From the NCBI GenBank assembly GCA_028291125.1, contig JAQGIN010000422.1, forward strand, positions 1 through 5,911: DNA of 5,911 nt, written 5' to 3'. This DNA is from Caulobacter sp. (lineage in GTDB: Bacteria > Pseudomonadota > Alphaproteobacteria > Caulobacterales > Caulobacteraceae). Within the stretch, counting starts at the first letter, position 1; each line of letters starts with the position of its first letter. Below are positions 1-5,640 of this stretch, piece by piece. Under the pieces are notes generated by a model. That model had not been told where the DNA came from. It did no database searches and saw only the letters and a program-made list of their open reading frames with translations. The position numbers were made by a program, and so were the translations under genes.

Positions 1-1374
1 CCGTCGATCAACAGCTACATGTACGCCAACGCCCGGGCGATCAGCCGGCTGGCGGCCCTGGCCGGCGACGCGCCCGCCGCCGCCCTCTACGCCCGCAAAG
101 CGGAGGGACTGCGCGAGGAGGTTCAGAAAAGCCTGTGGAGCGAGAACCTCGACCACTTCATCGACCGCTACCGGGTCGACAACAGGTTCGTCAAATACTG
201 GCAGCCGATCCGCGGCCGTGAACTGGTCGGCTATGTGCCCTGGGCCTTTGGTCTGCCGACGGACGATCCGCGCTACGCCAAGGCCTGGGCGCAGTTGCTG
301 TCGCCGACCGGCTTCGCCGGGGCCGCCGGCCTGCGGACGGTGGAGCCGTCCTACGAGCACTACATGCGCCAGTACCGCTACGAGAAGGAGACGGGCCTGC
401 GCGAGTGCCAGTGGAACGGCCCGGTCTGGCCGTTCCAGACCACCCAGGTGCTGACGGCCATGGCCAATCTGCTAAACGATTATCATCAGACCACGGTCGA
501 TCGCGGCGACTATCTGCGCCTGCTGCGGCAGTACGCGCGGCTGCACTACAAGGACGGCAAGCCGGATCTCGAGGAAGACTACGATCCGGAGACCGGCAAG
601 GCCATCGTCGGCCTGGCCCGCAGCCACCACTACAATCACTCCGGCTACGCCGACCTGATCATCAGCGGCCTGGTCGGTCTGCGGCCGCGCGAGGACGACG
701 TGCTGGAGGTCAATCCGCTGGTCCCGAGCGATCCCAACGACCCCCAGGCCCTGCGCTATTTCGCCCTGCAGGACGCGCCCTATCACGGCCGCCTGGTCAC
801 CGTGCTGTTCGACGCCGACGGCAGCCGCTACGGACGCGGCAAGGGGCTGTTCGTGTTGGTCGACGGCGTGCAGGTCGCCGCCTCGCCGACCCTCAAGCGG
901 CTGACCGTGCCCATCGCCCGCAAGGCCCCGCCGGCGGCGGCGCGGCCGATCGACCTGGCGGTCAATCTCGTGCGCTCCGACTTCCCCAAGGGCTCGGCCT
1001 CGGTCAGCGCCGACCCCGCCTCGCTGCACCAGGCGCTGGACGGGCGGACCTGGTTCTTCCCGGAGATGGTCAATGGCTGGACCGCGCCGGCCGGGGCGGA
1101 GGCCTGGTTCGCGGTCGACTTTGGCCGGCCGGTGACGGTCAGCGCCGCCTCGCTGGCCTTCTTCGCCGACGGCGGCGGCTTCGCGCCGCCGGCCGCCTAC
1201 GCGATCGAGGTCTGGCATGACGGCCGCTGGGCGGCGGTCGGCGCCGCCCCGCCCGCGGTGGCCAATGGCGAGACGAAGGTCGCTTGGCCGGCGGTCACGG
1301 CCGAGAAGCTGCGAGTGCGGCTGACGCCGGCGGCGTCGAGGTCGGTACGGCTGGTGGAGCTGAAGGTGTTCTGA
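1..1374 (+). CDS. Large (alpha/alpha)6-barrel glycoside hydrolase with C-terminal discoidin-like domain (5' end outside window)
   Basis: Open in frame +1 from the first base (PSINSYMYAN...), so only the C-terminal 457 residues are present; the first Met, at base 19, lies inside a conserved helix and is not the start. Residues about 1-255 look like the later part of an (alpha/alpha)6 barrel of the GH63/MGH1-like type: ELVGYVPWAFGLP at 74-86, ECQWNGPVWPF at 135-145, EEDYDPETG at 191-199 and SHHYNHSGYADLI at 208-220. The E-x-Y-x-P-x-TG pattern matches the position of the catalytic base Glu in GH63 enzymes, so E191 or E192 is the candidate; the general acid is probably upstream of the window. Residues about 258-305 form a small beta linker, and about 318-457 resemble an F5/8 type C (discoidin) sugar-binding fold. 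The substrate cannot be read from the sequence. The neighbours suggest a plant-wall glycan, perhaps arabinan decorations, but the gene is on the opposite strand and may be independent. Confidence 0.83.
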   Translation, partial: PSINSYMYANARAISRLAALAGDAPAAALYARKAEGLREEVQKSLWSENLDHFIDRYRVDNRFVKYWQPIRGRELVGYVPWAFGLPTDDPRYAKAWAQLLSPTGFAGAAGLRTVEPSYEHYMRQYRYEKETGLRECQWNGPVWPFQTTQVLTAMANLLNDYHQTTVDRGDYLRLLRQYARLHYKDGKPDLEEDYDPETGKAIVGLARSHHYNHSGYADLIISGLVGLRPREDDVLEVNPLVPSDPNDPQALRYFALQDAPYHGRLVTVLFDADGSRYGRGKGLFVLVDGVQVAASPTLKRLTVPIARKAPPAAARPIDLAVNLVRSDFPKGSASVSADPASLHQALDGRTWFFPEMVNGWTAPAGAEAWFAVDFGRPVTVSAASLAFFADGGGFAPPAAYAIEVWHDGRWAAVGAAPPAVANGETKVAWPAVTAEKLRVRLTPAASRSVRLVELKVF

Positions 1375-1400
1375 AGGGAGATTCCCCATCCAGCCATCAT

Positions 1401-1429
1401 CCCCGCGAAAGCGGGGACCCAGGTGTTTT
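1401..1429 (+). terminator. Possible terminator of the glycoside hydrolase gene (left half of the repeat)
   Basis: A 6-bp all-GC stem with a GAAA tetraloop (1401-1416) is followed, after ACCCAGG, by a short T-run (1426-1429). It lies 27 bases after the stop codon at 1372-1374. The 9-base gap between stem and T-run is longer than in a classic intrinsic terminator. In a full-length transcript the two 29-nt arms could pair into one long stem instead. Termination is inferred from position and structure. Confidence 0.45.
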
Positions 1430-1453
1430 ATCGTCGAGCGCCTGGGGTTTCAG

Positions 1454-1482
1454 AAAAAGCCTGGGTCCCCGCTTTCGCGGGG
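1454..1482 (-). terminator. Possible terminator of the arabinanase gene (right half of the repeat)
   Basis: Read on the minus strand this is the mirror image of the left half: CCCCGC-GAAA-GCGGGG (1482 to 1467), then ACCCAGGC, then five T (1458 to 1454). It starts 27 bases past the TAA of the GH43 gene. The longer T-run makes it a slightly better terminator than its partner, although the stem-to-T distance is again long. Confidence 0.5.
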
Positions 1483-1508
1483 ATGATGAGCCGTAAGGAA
1501 AGAGCTCT

Positions 1509-2513
1509 TTAAACCGCCACGGGCCAGCCGTCGTCGCTCCAGGCCAGGCGCTGGAGGCGCAAGGTGGGCAGGCCGTCGCGGCGGGAATCGTAGGCGTGAT
1601 AGACGATGTAGTCGCGGCCACCGTCGCCGAGGATGGCCACGTGGCCCGGGCCCTTGAAGCGCTTGGCCTTATCGAGGTCGGCGTGCAGCACGATGAAGCC
1701 GCCGCCGTCGAGCAGCGCGCGGCCGGCGCGGTCGACATAGGGTCCGGCCAGGTCCTTGGATCGTCCGACCACGGTGTAATAGCTGCTGTCGGCCCCGCGG
1801 CAGCAGAAGTCGAACGAGGCGAACAGGTAGTACTGGCCGCGCCGCCGGACGATGTAGGGCGCCTCGATGGCGTCGGGCCGGGGTCGCCGCGCCAGGGCGG
1901 TCAAGGGCGCGCCCGGCCGGGGCTTGCCGGTGGCCGGGTTGATCTCGATGAGCTTCAGTCCCGACCAGAAGCTGCCGAACGCCATCCACCAGCGGCCGTC
2001 GCCGTCCTCCACCAGATTGGCGTCGATGGCGTTGAAGTCGTCGCTGGCCTTGGAGGCGAACACCACGCCCTCGTCCCGCCAGCCGAAGGCGGGGTCGGAT
2101 CGGTCGAGGGTGGCGGTGGTCTGCAGGGCGATGACCGAGCGGTTCTTCCCGAAGGTCGAGAGCGCGTAATAGAGGTGATAGCGGCCGTTGATTAGGGTGA
2201 TGTCCGGGGCCCAGGCGCCGCGCGTGCCCGGCACTTCCTTCTGGGCCCAGTCGGGCAGTTTCGGCATCACCGTCCCGACCAGGGTCCAGGCCGCGAGGTC
2301 GGGCGAGGTGCGCCAGTGGATCAGGCCGGGCTTCTCGCTGGCCTGGCTGGTGCAGAACAGATGATAGGTCGCGCCCTGCTTGATGATGCAGGGGTCGTGC
2401 ACCGGCGACAGGTCGCCGGTCAGCCGATCGTTGAGGGTCTGGGCGGCAGCGGCGAGCGGCGCCGTCAGGGTGGCCGCGCCGGCGCCGGCCAGGGCGAGTC
2501 TGCGGGTGAGCAT
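1509..2513 (-). CDS. Exported GH43 endo-alpha-1,5-L-arabinanase
   Basis: The 334-residue product is a GH43 arabinanase (subfamily 5 or close), expected to hydrolyse alpha-1,5-linked arabinan by inversion in a five-bladed beta-propeller. The three GH43 catalytic carboxylates are in place: D40 in SPVHDPCII (base), D164 in NAIDANLVED (pKa modulator) and E217 in DAIEAPYIVRR (acid). Family landmarks follow in order: GAWAPDI at 99-105, FGSFWSGLKLI at 179-189, FDFCCRG at 234-240, VGRSKDLAGPY at 249-259 and YIVYHAYD at 302-309. H306 corresponds to the His that holds the central metal ion in related arabinanases. The N-terminus has a signal peptide of about 24 residues with TRRLAL at 3-8, compatible with Tat export, so the enzyme is periplasmic or secreted. 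A GTG directly precedes this ATG, at 2516, but the ATG is preferred because its spacing to GGAG is 7 bases rather than 4. It lies 59 bp behind the receptor gene on the same strand, so co-transcription is likely. Confidence 0.93.
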   Translation of the reverse strand: MLTRRLALAGAGAATLTAPLAAAAQTLNDRLTGDLSPVHDPCIIKQGATYHLFCTSQASEKPGLIHWRTSPDLAAWTLVGTVMPKLPDWAQKEVPGTRGAWAPDITLINGRYHLYYALSTFGKNRSVIALQTTATLDRSDPAFGWRDEGVVFASKASDDFNAIDANLVEDGDGRWWMAFGSFWSGLKLIEINPATGKPRPGAPLTALARRPRPDAIEAPYIVRRRGQYYLFASFDFCCRGADSSYYTVVGRSKDLAGPYVDRAGRALLDGGGFIVLHADLDKAKRFKGPGHVAILGDGGRDYIVYHAYDSRRDGLPTLRLQRLAWSDDGWPVAV

Positions 2514-2520
2514 CACGGGT

Positions 2521-2524
2521 CTCC
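2521..2524 (-). promoter_or_regulatory. Ribosome binding site of the GH43 gene
   Basis: GGAG on the minus strand (within CGGAGACCC) lies 7 bases before the ATG at 2513 and only 4 bases before the adjacent GTG at 2516. This is the reason for choosing the ATG. Confidence 0.6.
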
Positions 2525-2538
2525 GAAGCGAGCGTGAC

Positions 2539-2565
2539 GCGCCTGGCCGGGCCCCGGCCAGGCGC
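2539..2565 (-). promoter_or_regulatory. Strong intercistronic hairpin between receptor and arabinanase genes
   Basis: Bases 2539-2550 (GCGCCTGGCCGG) pair perfectly with 2554-2565 around a 3-base loop, a 12-bp stem that is almost all GC. It begins 8 bases past the receptor stop codon and ends 15 bases before the arabinanase Shine-Dalgarno. No T-run follows on the minus strand, so it is not a classic intrinsic terminator. In operons with unequal protein needs such hairpins often protect the 3' end of the upstream message or reduce read-through. Either role would fit a receptor made in larger amounts than the enzyme, but that is inference. Confidence 0.7.
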
Positions 2566-2572
2566 CGTCGGC

Positions 2573-5296
2573 CTACATCTTCCAGCGGAAGCCCACCAGG
2601 ATCTCGCGATCATAGCGGCGGGTGTCGCGCGGATAGAGATGCTTGTCGGTGAAGTAGTCCTTGAAGTGGGTGTCGAGCAGATTCACCCCCTCGAGGGTCA
2701 CTGTGAGGTTGTCGCGGACCCTGTAGGACAGGCTGCCGTCCATCTGCGCCGTGTCGTCGGCGATCAGGTCGAAGCCGCTGTTCTCGAAATTGGGCGTGTC
2801 GAGGAAGTGCTGGCGCCAGTTATAGGCCAGGCGGCCCGAGATCGGCCCTTTCTCATAGAGCACGGCGATGTTGTAGGAGAGCTTCGACAGGCCGCGGAAA
2901 TCGGTCTTCACCTTGGTGACGGCGTTGATCATTTCGCCGTCCATGAGGGTGAGGTTGGCCTGCAGGCCCAGGCCGCTCAGCGGGCCCGGCAGGAAGTCGT
3001 AGAACTGCTGATAGCCCAGCTCCAGGCCTTGCAGCTTGTCCGAACCCGAATTGCTGGGACGGGTCATGATGTAGGTGGTGCCGTTGATCACCTCGTTGGC
3101 CGAGGTGGTTTCGACATAGCCCTCGATGTCGCGGTGGAAGTAGGCGGCGGTCAGGAAACCGTCGGGGGCGAAGTACCATTCCAGCGTGGCGTCGATGCTG
3201 TCCGATTTCACCGGCTGGAGGTTCGGGTTGCCGCCCGAGCCCGACAGGAAGGTGGTGTTGGAGGCCACGGTCGACAGCGAGACGCCGGGGTTCAGCTGGG
3301 CGAAGTCGGGGCGGGTGACGGTGCGGCCGGCCGACAGGCGCGCCACCAGGTCGGGCCGCAGGTTGAACTTGAAGTTGGCGCTGGGCAGCAGATCGGTCGA
3401 CGAGTTCTTGCTGGTGGTCGGGGTGTAGACCAGCAGGGCGGTGGCGGTGTCGACATTGTTGCCGCCCAGGGTCTGGTCGGTGCGCACCAGGCGCAGGCCG
3501 ACCACGCCGCTCCACGGCACGGCGCCCAAGTCGCCGCCGATCTTGGCCTGGACATAGCCGGCGAGGGTCTTCTCGACGTCGGAGAAGAACAGGCCCGGAT
3601 CGATCTTGCGCTTGCCGGTGATGGGATCGTTGCGCAGGGCGAACACCGCGGCGCTGGTCGCCGCGCGGTCGTAGCGCAGGGCGGTGGCGGCCCGCACCTT
3701 GTCGGTGTTGTTCAGCAGGTAAGAGGCGCTGGGCGTGTACCACTGGGTGGTGATGTAGTCCGGCCCGCCGCTGGCCATGGGCTCCGAAACCCCGTTCAGC
3801 CCGGGCAGGGAACTGACCGGCGAATGGACGAACGGATAGGCCGCGCCGCCATAGGACTGGTTGGATTTGGCGTCGCGATCGGCGTAGCGGACGCCGGCGC
3901 TGAGCTGCTGGATGAACTCGCCTTCGGGTGCGGCGTAGACGATGTCGGCGCGCCAATCGACCGAGTGGCCGGTCTGCTTGCCGTAATTGTCGAACCAGTT
4001 CTCGATATTATAGGCGGCGGGGTTGGTGATGTCGTAGCCGGGGCTGTTGTAGTTCAGCTGCGCCGTGCCGTCGTGGCTGGTGTCGACCTGGACCAGCGGC
4101 ACGATGGTCGAGCTGTCGAGGATCGGGTTCTCGTACTTGAAGTACGAGTTGGTGACCGACAGGTCGGTCGAGACCTTGAAGTCGCCCAGGCGCCGCGAGC
4201 CGCCGACCGAGAACTGGTTGGTGTTGGAGTGCTGGTCGTTGGCCTGGGTCGACATGATCGTGAAGACGTTGTGGTTGGTCAGGGTCTTCAGCTGGTTGGT
4301 GCCCGGGAACACCGTCGCCGACAGGTTGCCGTCGCCCAACCAGGGCAGGCCGACCAGGAAATCGAGCTCGAACTTGTTCTTGTAGTCGGTGGCGAAGCCC
4401 TCGGCGTACAGCTCGGTGTCGTCATTGGGCCGCCATTGCAGGGCGAAGTTGCCGGCCTTGCGTTTGCGGGCGCCGGCGATCGGGATGTAGCCCATGACGA
4501 ACGGCCCCTGGATCGAGGTGATCCCGGCCGGCAGCGGGTGGGCCGGGCTGAACGAGCCGGTGTGGTCGTCCGAGCGGACGTTGAAGGCGCGCTCCTCGTG
4601 ATAGTCGCGCTCGACATAGGACACCCCGACCAGGGCGCCGAACTCGCCGTAGGGGGTGTCCCAGCGGTCCGAGGCGGTGGCCCCGAAGTCCGGGTTCCAA
4701 GCCTTGGCCTTGTCGGCGTACTGGGCGTGGCCGAAGGCGTTGACCTGGGCCCCGGCGAAGTCGAACGGCCGGCGGGTGCGGATGTCGATGGCCCCGGCGA
4801 TGCCGCCCTCGATCTGATCGGGCCCGGCGGTCTTATAGACGTCGACCCGCTGCAGCATGTTGGCCGGCACGTCGGCCAGGGCGATGTAGCGGCCGGTGGT
4901 GGTGAACACCTCGCGGCCGTTGAGCAGGGTCACCAGATTGGGCAGGCCGCGGATCAGCACCGAATTGGCCTCGCCGGAATCGCGGCGCACCTGGATGCCG
5001 GTGACCCGCGCCAGGGCGTCGGCGACATTGTTGTCGGGCAACTTGCCGACGTCCTCGGCGACGATGGAGTCGACGACCAGGGCGTTGGCCTTCTTGATCT
5101 GCTGGGCGCTCATCGCCGCCTGACGCTGGCCGGTGACGACGACCTCCTCGACCACTTTCTCGTCCGCCGGTGGCGGGGTCTGGGCCAGGGCCGGGGCGGC
5201 GGCCAACAGGGTGATGGCGGATGCGGCCGAGATCAGCAGGGCCTTGGATACGGATCGCGATGCGACCCGCATCGCAGTCTTAGCGCCGAGCGTCAT
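2573..5296 (-). CDS. TonB-dependent outer-membrane receptor, Caulobacter/Xanthomonas type, probably for arabino-oligosaccharides
   Basis: The 907-residue product has the full receptor architecture. A signal peptide occupies 1-38 (hydrophobic core about 19-34, cleavage after ALA). A TonB box follows at EVVVTG (51-56). The plug runs from about 60 to 178 and includes KLPDNNVADALARVTGIQV, RGL, LNGRE and the plug-end signature IEGGIAGAIDIRTRRPF. A 22-strand barrel fills the rest, with NLLDTHF near the end. The length is normal for this group. There is no N-terminal STN signalling domain, so a direct sigma/anti-sigma role is unlikely. The frame stays open for 80 codons upstream, but M1 at 5296 has GGGGAG at 9 bases and starts a good signal peptide; the alternative Met at residue 9 has a poor ribosome site. 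The last residue is Met (FRWKM) instead of the usual Phe. The substrate is inferred only from the flanking GH43 and GH51 arabinan enzymes. Energised by TonB-ExbBD, it would move the ligand into the periplasm. Confidence 0.94.
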   Translation of the reverse strand: MTLGAKTAMRVASRSVSKALLISAASAITLLAAAPALAQTPPPADEKVVEEVVVTGQRQAAMSAQQIKKANALVVDSIVAEDVGKLPDNNVADALARVTGIQVRRDSGEANSVLIRGLPNLVTLLNGREVFTTTGRYIALADVPANMLQRVDVYKTAGPDQIEGGIAGAIDIRTRRPFDFAGAQVNAFGHAQYADKAKAWNPDFGATASDRWDTPYGEFGALVGVSYVERDYHEERAFNVRSDDHTGSFSPAHPLPAGITSIQGPFVMGYIPIAGARKRKAGNFALQWRPNDDTELYAEGFATDYKNKFELDFLVGLPWLGDGNLSATVFPGTNQLKTLTNHNVFTIMSTQANDQHSNTNQFSVGGSRRLGDFKVSTDLSVTNSYFKYENPILDSSTIVPLVQVDTSHDGTAQLNYNSPGYDITNPAAYNIENWFDNYGKQTGHSVDWRADIVYAAPEGEFIQQLSAGVRYADRDAKSNQSYGGAAYPFVHSPVSSLPGLNGVSEPMASGGPDYITTQWYTPSASYLLNNTDKVRAATALRYDRAATSAAVFALRNDPITGKRKIDPGLFFSDVEKTLAGYVQAKIGGDLGAVPWSGVVGLRLVRTDQTLGGNNVDTATALLVYTPTTSKNSSTDLLPSANFKFNLRPDLVARLSAGRTVTRPDFAQLNPGVSLSTVASNTTFLSGSGGNPNLQPVKSDSIDATLEWYFAPDGFLTAAYFHRDIEGYVETTSANEVINGTTYIMTRPSNSGSDKLQGLELGYQQFYDFLPGPLSGLGLQANLTLMDGEMINAVTKVKTDFRGLSKLSYNIAVLYEKGPISGRLAYNWRQHFLDTPNFENSGFDLIADDTAQMDGSLSYRVRDNLTVTLEGVNLLDTHFKDYFTDKHLYPRDTRRYDREILVGFRWKM

Positions 5297-5305
5297 GGAA
5301 TTTTT

Positions 5306-5311
5306 CTCCCC
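5306..5311 (-). promoter_or_regulatory. Ribosome binding site of the receptor gene
   Basis: GGGGAG on the minus strand, followed by AAAAATTCC and the ATG at 5296 (9-base spacing). This fixes the start 80 codons inside the longer open frame. Confidence 0.7.
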
Positions 5312-5325
5312 AAAATCGTCCGTCA

Positions 5326-5341
5326 CCCCGTCTGCGCGGGG
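5326..5341 (-). promoter_or_regulatory. Small GC hairpin in the receptor leader
   Basis: CCCCG and CGGGG pair around a 6-base loop, 15 bases upstream of the Shine-Dalgarno. It would lie in the 5' untranslated leader of the receptor mRNA. It could affect stability or translation, but a 5-bp stem is common by chance in GC-rich DNA. Confidence 0.35.
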
Positions 5342-5362
5342 GTTTTCCGATAGGAGAAAATC

Positions 5363-5373
5363 TTGTCTGACAA
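5363..5373. promoter_or_regulatory. Candidate FadR/GntR-type operator, receptor-proximal
   Basis: TTGTCTGACAA is a perfect odd palindrome (TTGTC-T-GACAA) and fits the TNGTNNNACNA pattern known for the FadR subfamily of GntR repressors. It lies 67 bp upstream of the receptor start codon, where a bound repressor would block initiation or elongation. On the minus strand it also contains TTGTCAG, which resembles a -35 element (with a weak CCTATCGG 12 bases downstream), so it may overlap a second promoter. A related site lies at 5616-5626. No regulator gene is visible in the window. Confidence 0.45.
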
Positions 5374-5432
5374 ATGTGCGCCGCGCAAGGACGTTTGCGC
5401 CACGATCGGCAGGAAAGCGAACGAAGTTCTCC

Positions 5433-5446
5433 AAGCGTGAACGCTT
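5433..5446. promoter_or_regulatory. 14-bp palindrome AAGCGT-GA-ACGCTT, possible operator or hairpin
   Basis: Two perfect 6-bp arms around a GA spacer, 137 bp upstream of the receptor start. It could bind a dimeric regulator or form a hairpin in a long leader if the promoter at 5503-5526 is used. I cannot assign it to a regulator family; the arms do not match the FadR-type sites on either side. Confidence 0.35.
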
Positions 5447-5502
5447 CGCCCGCGGGGCCTTCCCAGCGCGGAGGCGCCGCCAGACACCGGTCTCATTCAA
5501 TG

Positions 5503-5526
5503 ATTTTAGCGATCTGGCGACGCCAA
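5503..5526 (-). promoter_or_regulatory. Candidate housekeeping promoter for the receptor-arabinanase unit
   Basis: On the minus strand GCTAAAAT (5510 to 5503) matches 7 of 8 positions of the Caulobacter -10 consensus GCTANAWC. TTGGCG (5526 to 5521) resembles its -35 element TTGACGS. The spacing of 10 bases between TTGGCG and GCTAAAAT is slightly shorter than the usual range. If used, transcription would start near 5496, within the palindrome TCATTGAATGA, and give a leader of about 200 nt. It is the best promoter-like match I see in the gap, but not strong. Confidence 0.35.
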
Positions 5527-5589
5527 GGCCCGCCATGCACGGCCGCGCGTGGCGCGCATGGGGTTAGGCTGAGCGGCCGCCAGGCCATG

Positions 5590-5612
5590 TGGGGCCTCGG
5601 AAAGCCGCCCCA
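5590..5612 (-). terminator. Hairpin after the GH51 gene, possible weak terminator
   Basis: On the minus strand TGGGG-CGG-CTTT-CCG-AGG-CCCCA folds into a stem of 5 plus 3 bp with a 3-base bulge, starting 28 bases after the GH51 stop. No T-run follows, so it may only protect the 3' end, or allow read-through into the receptor gene. Confidence 0.3.
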
Positions 5613-5615
5613 TCT

Positions 5616-5626
5616 TGGTCCGACAA
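5616..5626. promoter_or_regulatory. Candidate FadR/GntR-type operator, distal
   Basis: TGGTCCGACAA fits TNGTNNNACNA and shares GTCYGACAAAT with the receptor-proximal site (10 of 11 bases identical). It starts 14 bases past the GH51 stop codon. The centre-to-centre distance to the proximal site is 253 bp, close to 24 helical turns, which would allow looping; that is speculation. It could also be an isolated chance match. Confidence 0.35.
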
Positions 5627-5640
5627 ATAGCTGAGGCGAC

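Larger units (their letters stand above)
1395..1488. repeat. REP/BIME-like inverted repeat with 29-bp perfect arms
   Basis: The left arm at 1395-1423 and the right arm at 1460-1488 are perfect reverse complements over 29 bp, separated by 36 bases. Each arm contains its own hairpin, CCCCGC-GAAA-GCGGGG at 1401-1416 and its inverse at 1467-1482. This is the arrangement of paired inverted REP units (a BIME), or of a short MITE. Very similar CCCCGCGAAAGCGGGG-type intergenic repeats are, from general knowledge, widespread in Caulobacter-like and other GC-rich proteobacterial genomes, where they give rise to spurious small proteins ending in RFRGDDE. There is no clean target-site duplication; AGCC occurs on both sides (1392-1395 and 1489-1492), but the left copy overlaps the arm. 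It lies between the 3' ends of two convergent genes, the usual place for such elements. Confidence 0.85.
5297..5640. other. Intergenic regulatory region upstream of the receptor gene (344 bp)
   Basis: No believable gene lies here. The open frames crossing it are extensions or shadows with no ribosome site. Read towards the receptor (right to left) it holds a FadR-type palindrome (5616-5626), a GC hairpin just past the GH51 stop (5590-5612), a GC-rich stretch with imperfect inverted repeats (CCATGC at 5533-5538 against GCATGG at 5556-5561), a Caulobacter-like promoter (5503-5526), an 11-bp palindrome TCATTCAATGA (5493-5503), a 14-bp palindrome (5433-5446), a second FadR-type palindrome (5363-5373), a leader hairpin (5326-5341) and the receptor ribosome site. 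It is less GC-rich near 5341-5375 and 5491-5510 than the genes, as expected for promoter DNA. Confidence 0.7.

Noticed and set aside
472..1389. A 305-codon minus-strand frame opposite the glycoside hydrolase
   Set aside because: Low-complexity Arg/Gly/Ala-rich product with no recognisable motif. The plus strand has conserved enzyme motifs throughout.
1284..1496. A 70-codon plus-strand frame ending in a PRFRGDDEP-like tail
   Set aside because: Its second half is simply the translated inverted repeat, a well-known source of spurious small proteins; its first half overlaps the glycoside hydrolase out of frame.
2534..5353. A 939-codon open frame on the plus strand, antisense to nearly the whole receptor gene
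   Set aside because: Its translation is a monotonous mix of Gly, Val, Ala, Asp and Arg with no domain, as expected of the complementary strand of a GC-biased gene. The opposite strand encodes a clear TonB-dependent receptor.
5297..5536. An 80-codon in-frame extension of the receptor gene upstream of 5296
   Set aside because: It would bury the signal peptide behind a basic stretch and lacks a ribosome site, whereas the Met at 5296 has GGGGAG at good spacing.
5573..5580. GCGGCCGC, an 8-bp palindrome
   Set aside because: An expected chance palindrome in GC-rich DNA, with no second copy or partner in the gap.
5133..5634. Plus-strand frames of 144 and 86 codons covering the intergenic gap
   Set aside because: Arg-rich, no motif, no good ribosome site, and they run through the receptor signal peptide or the palindromes on the other strand.
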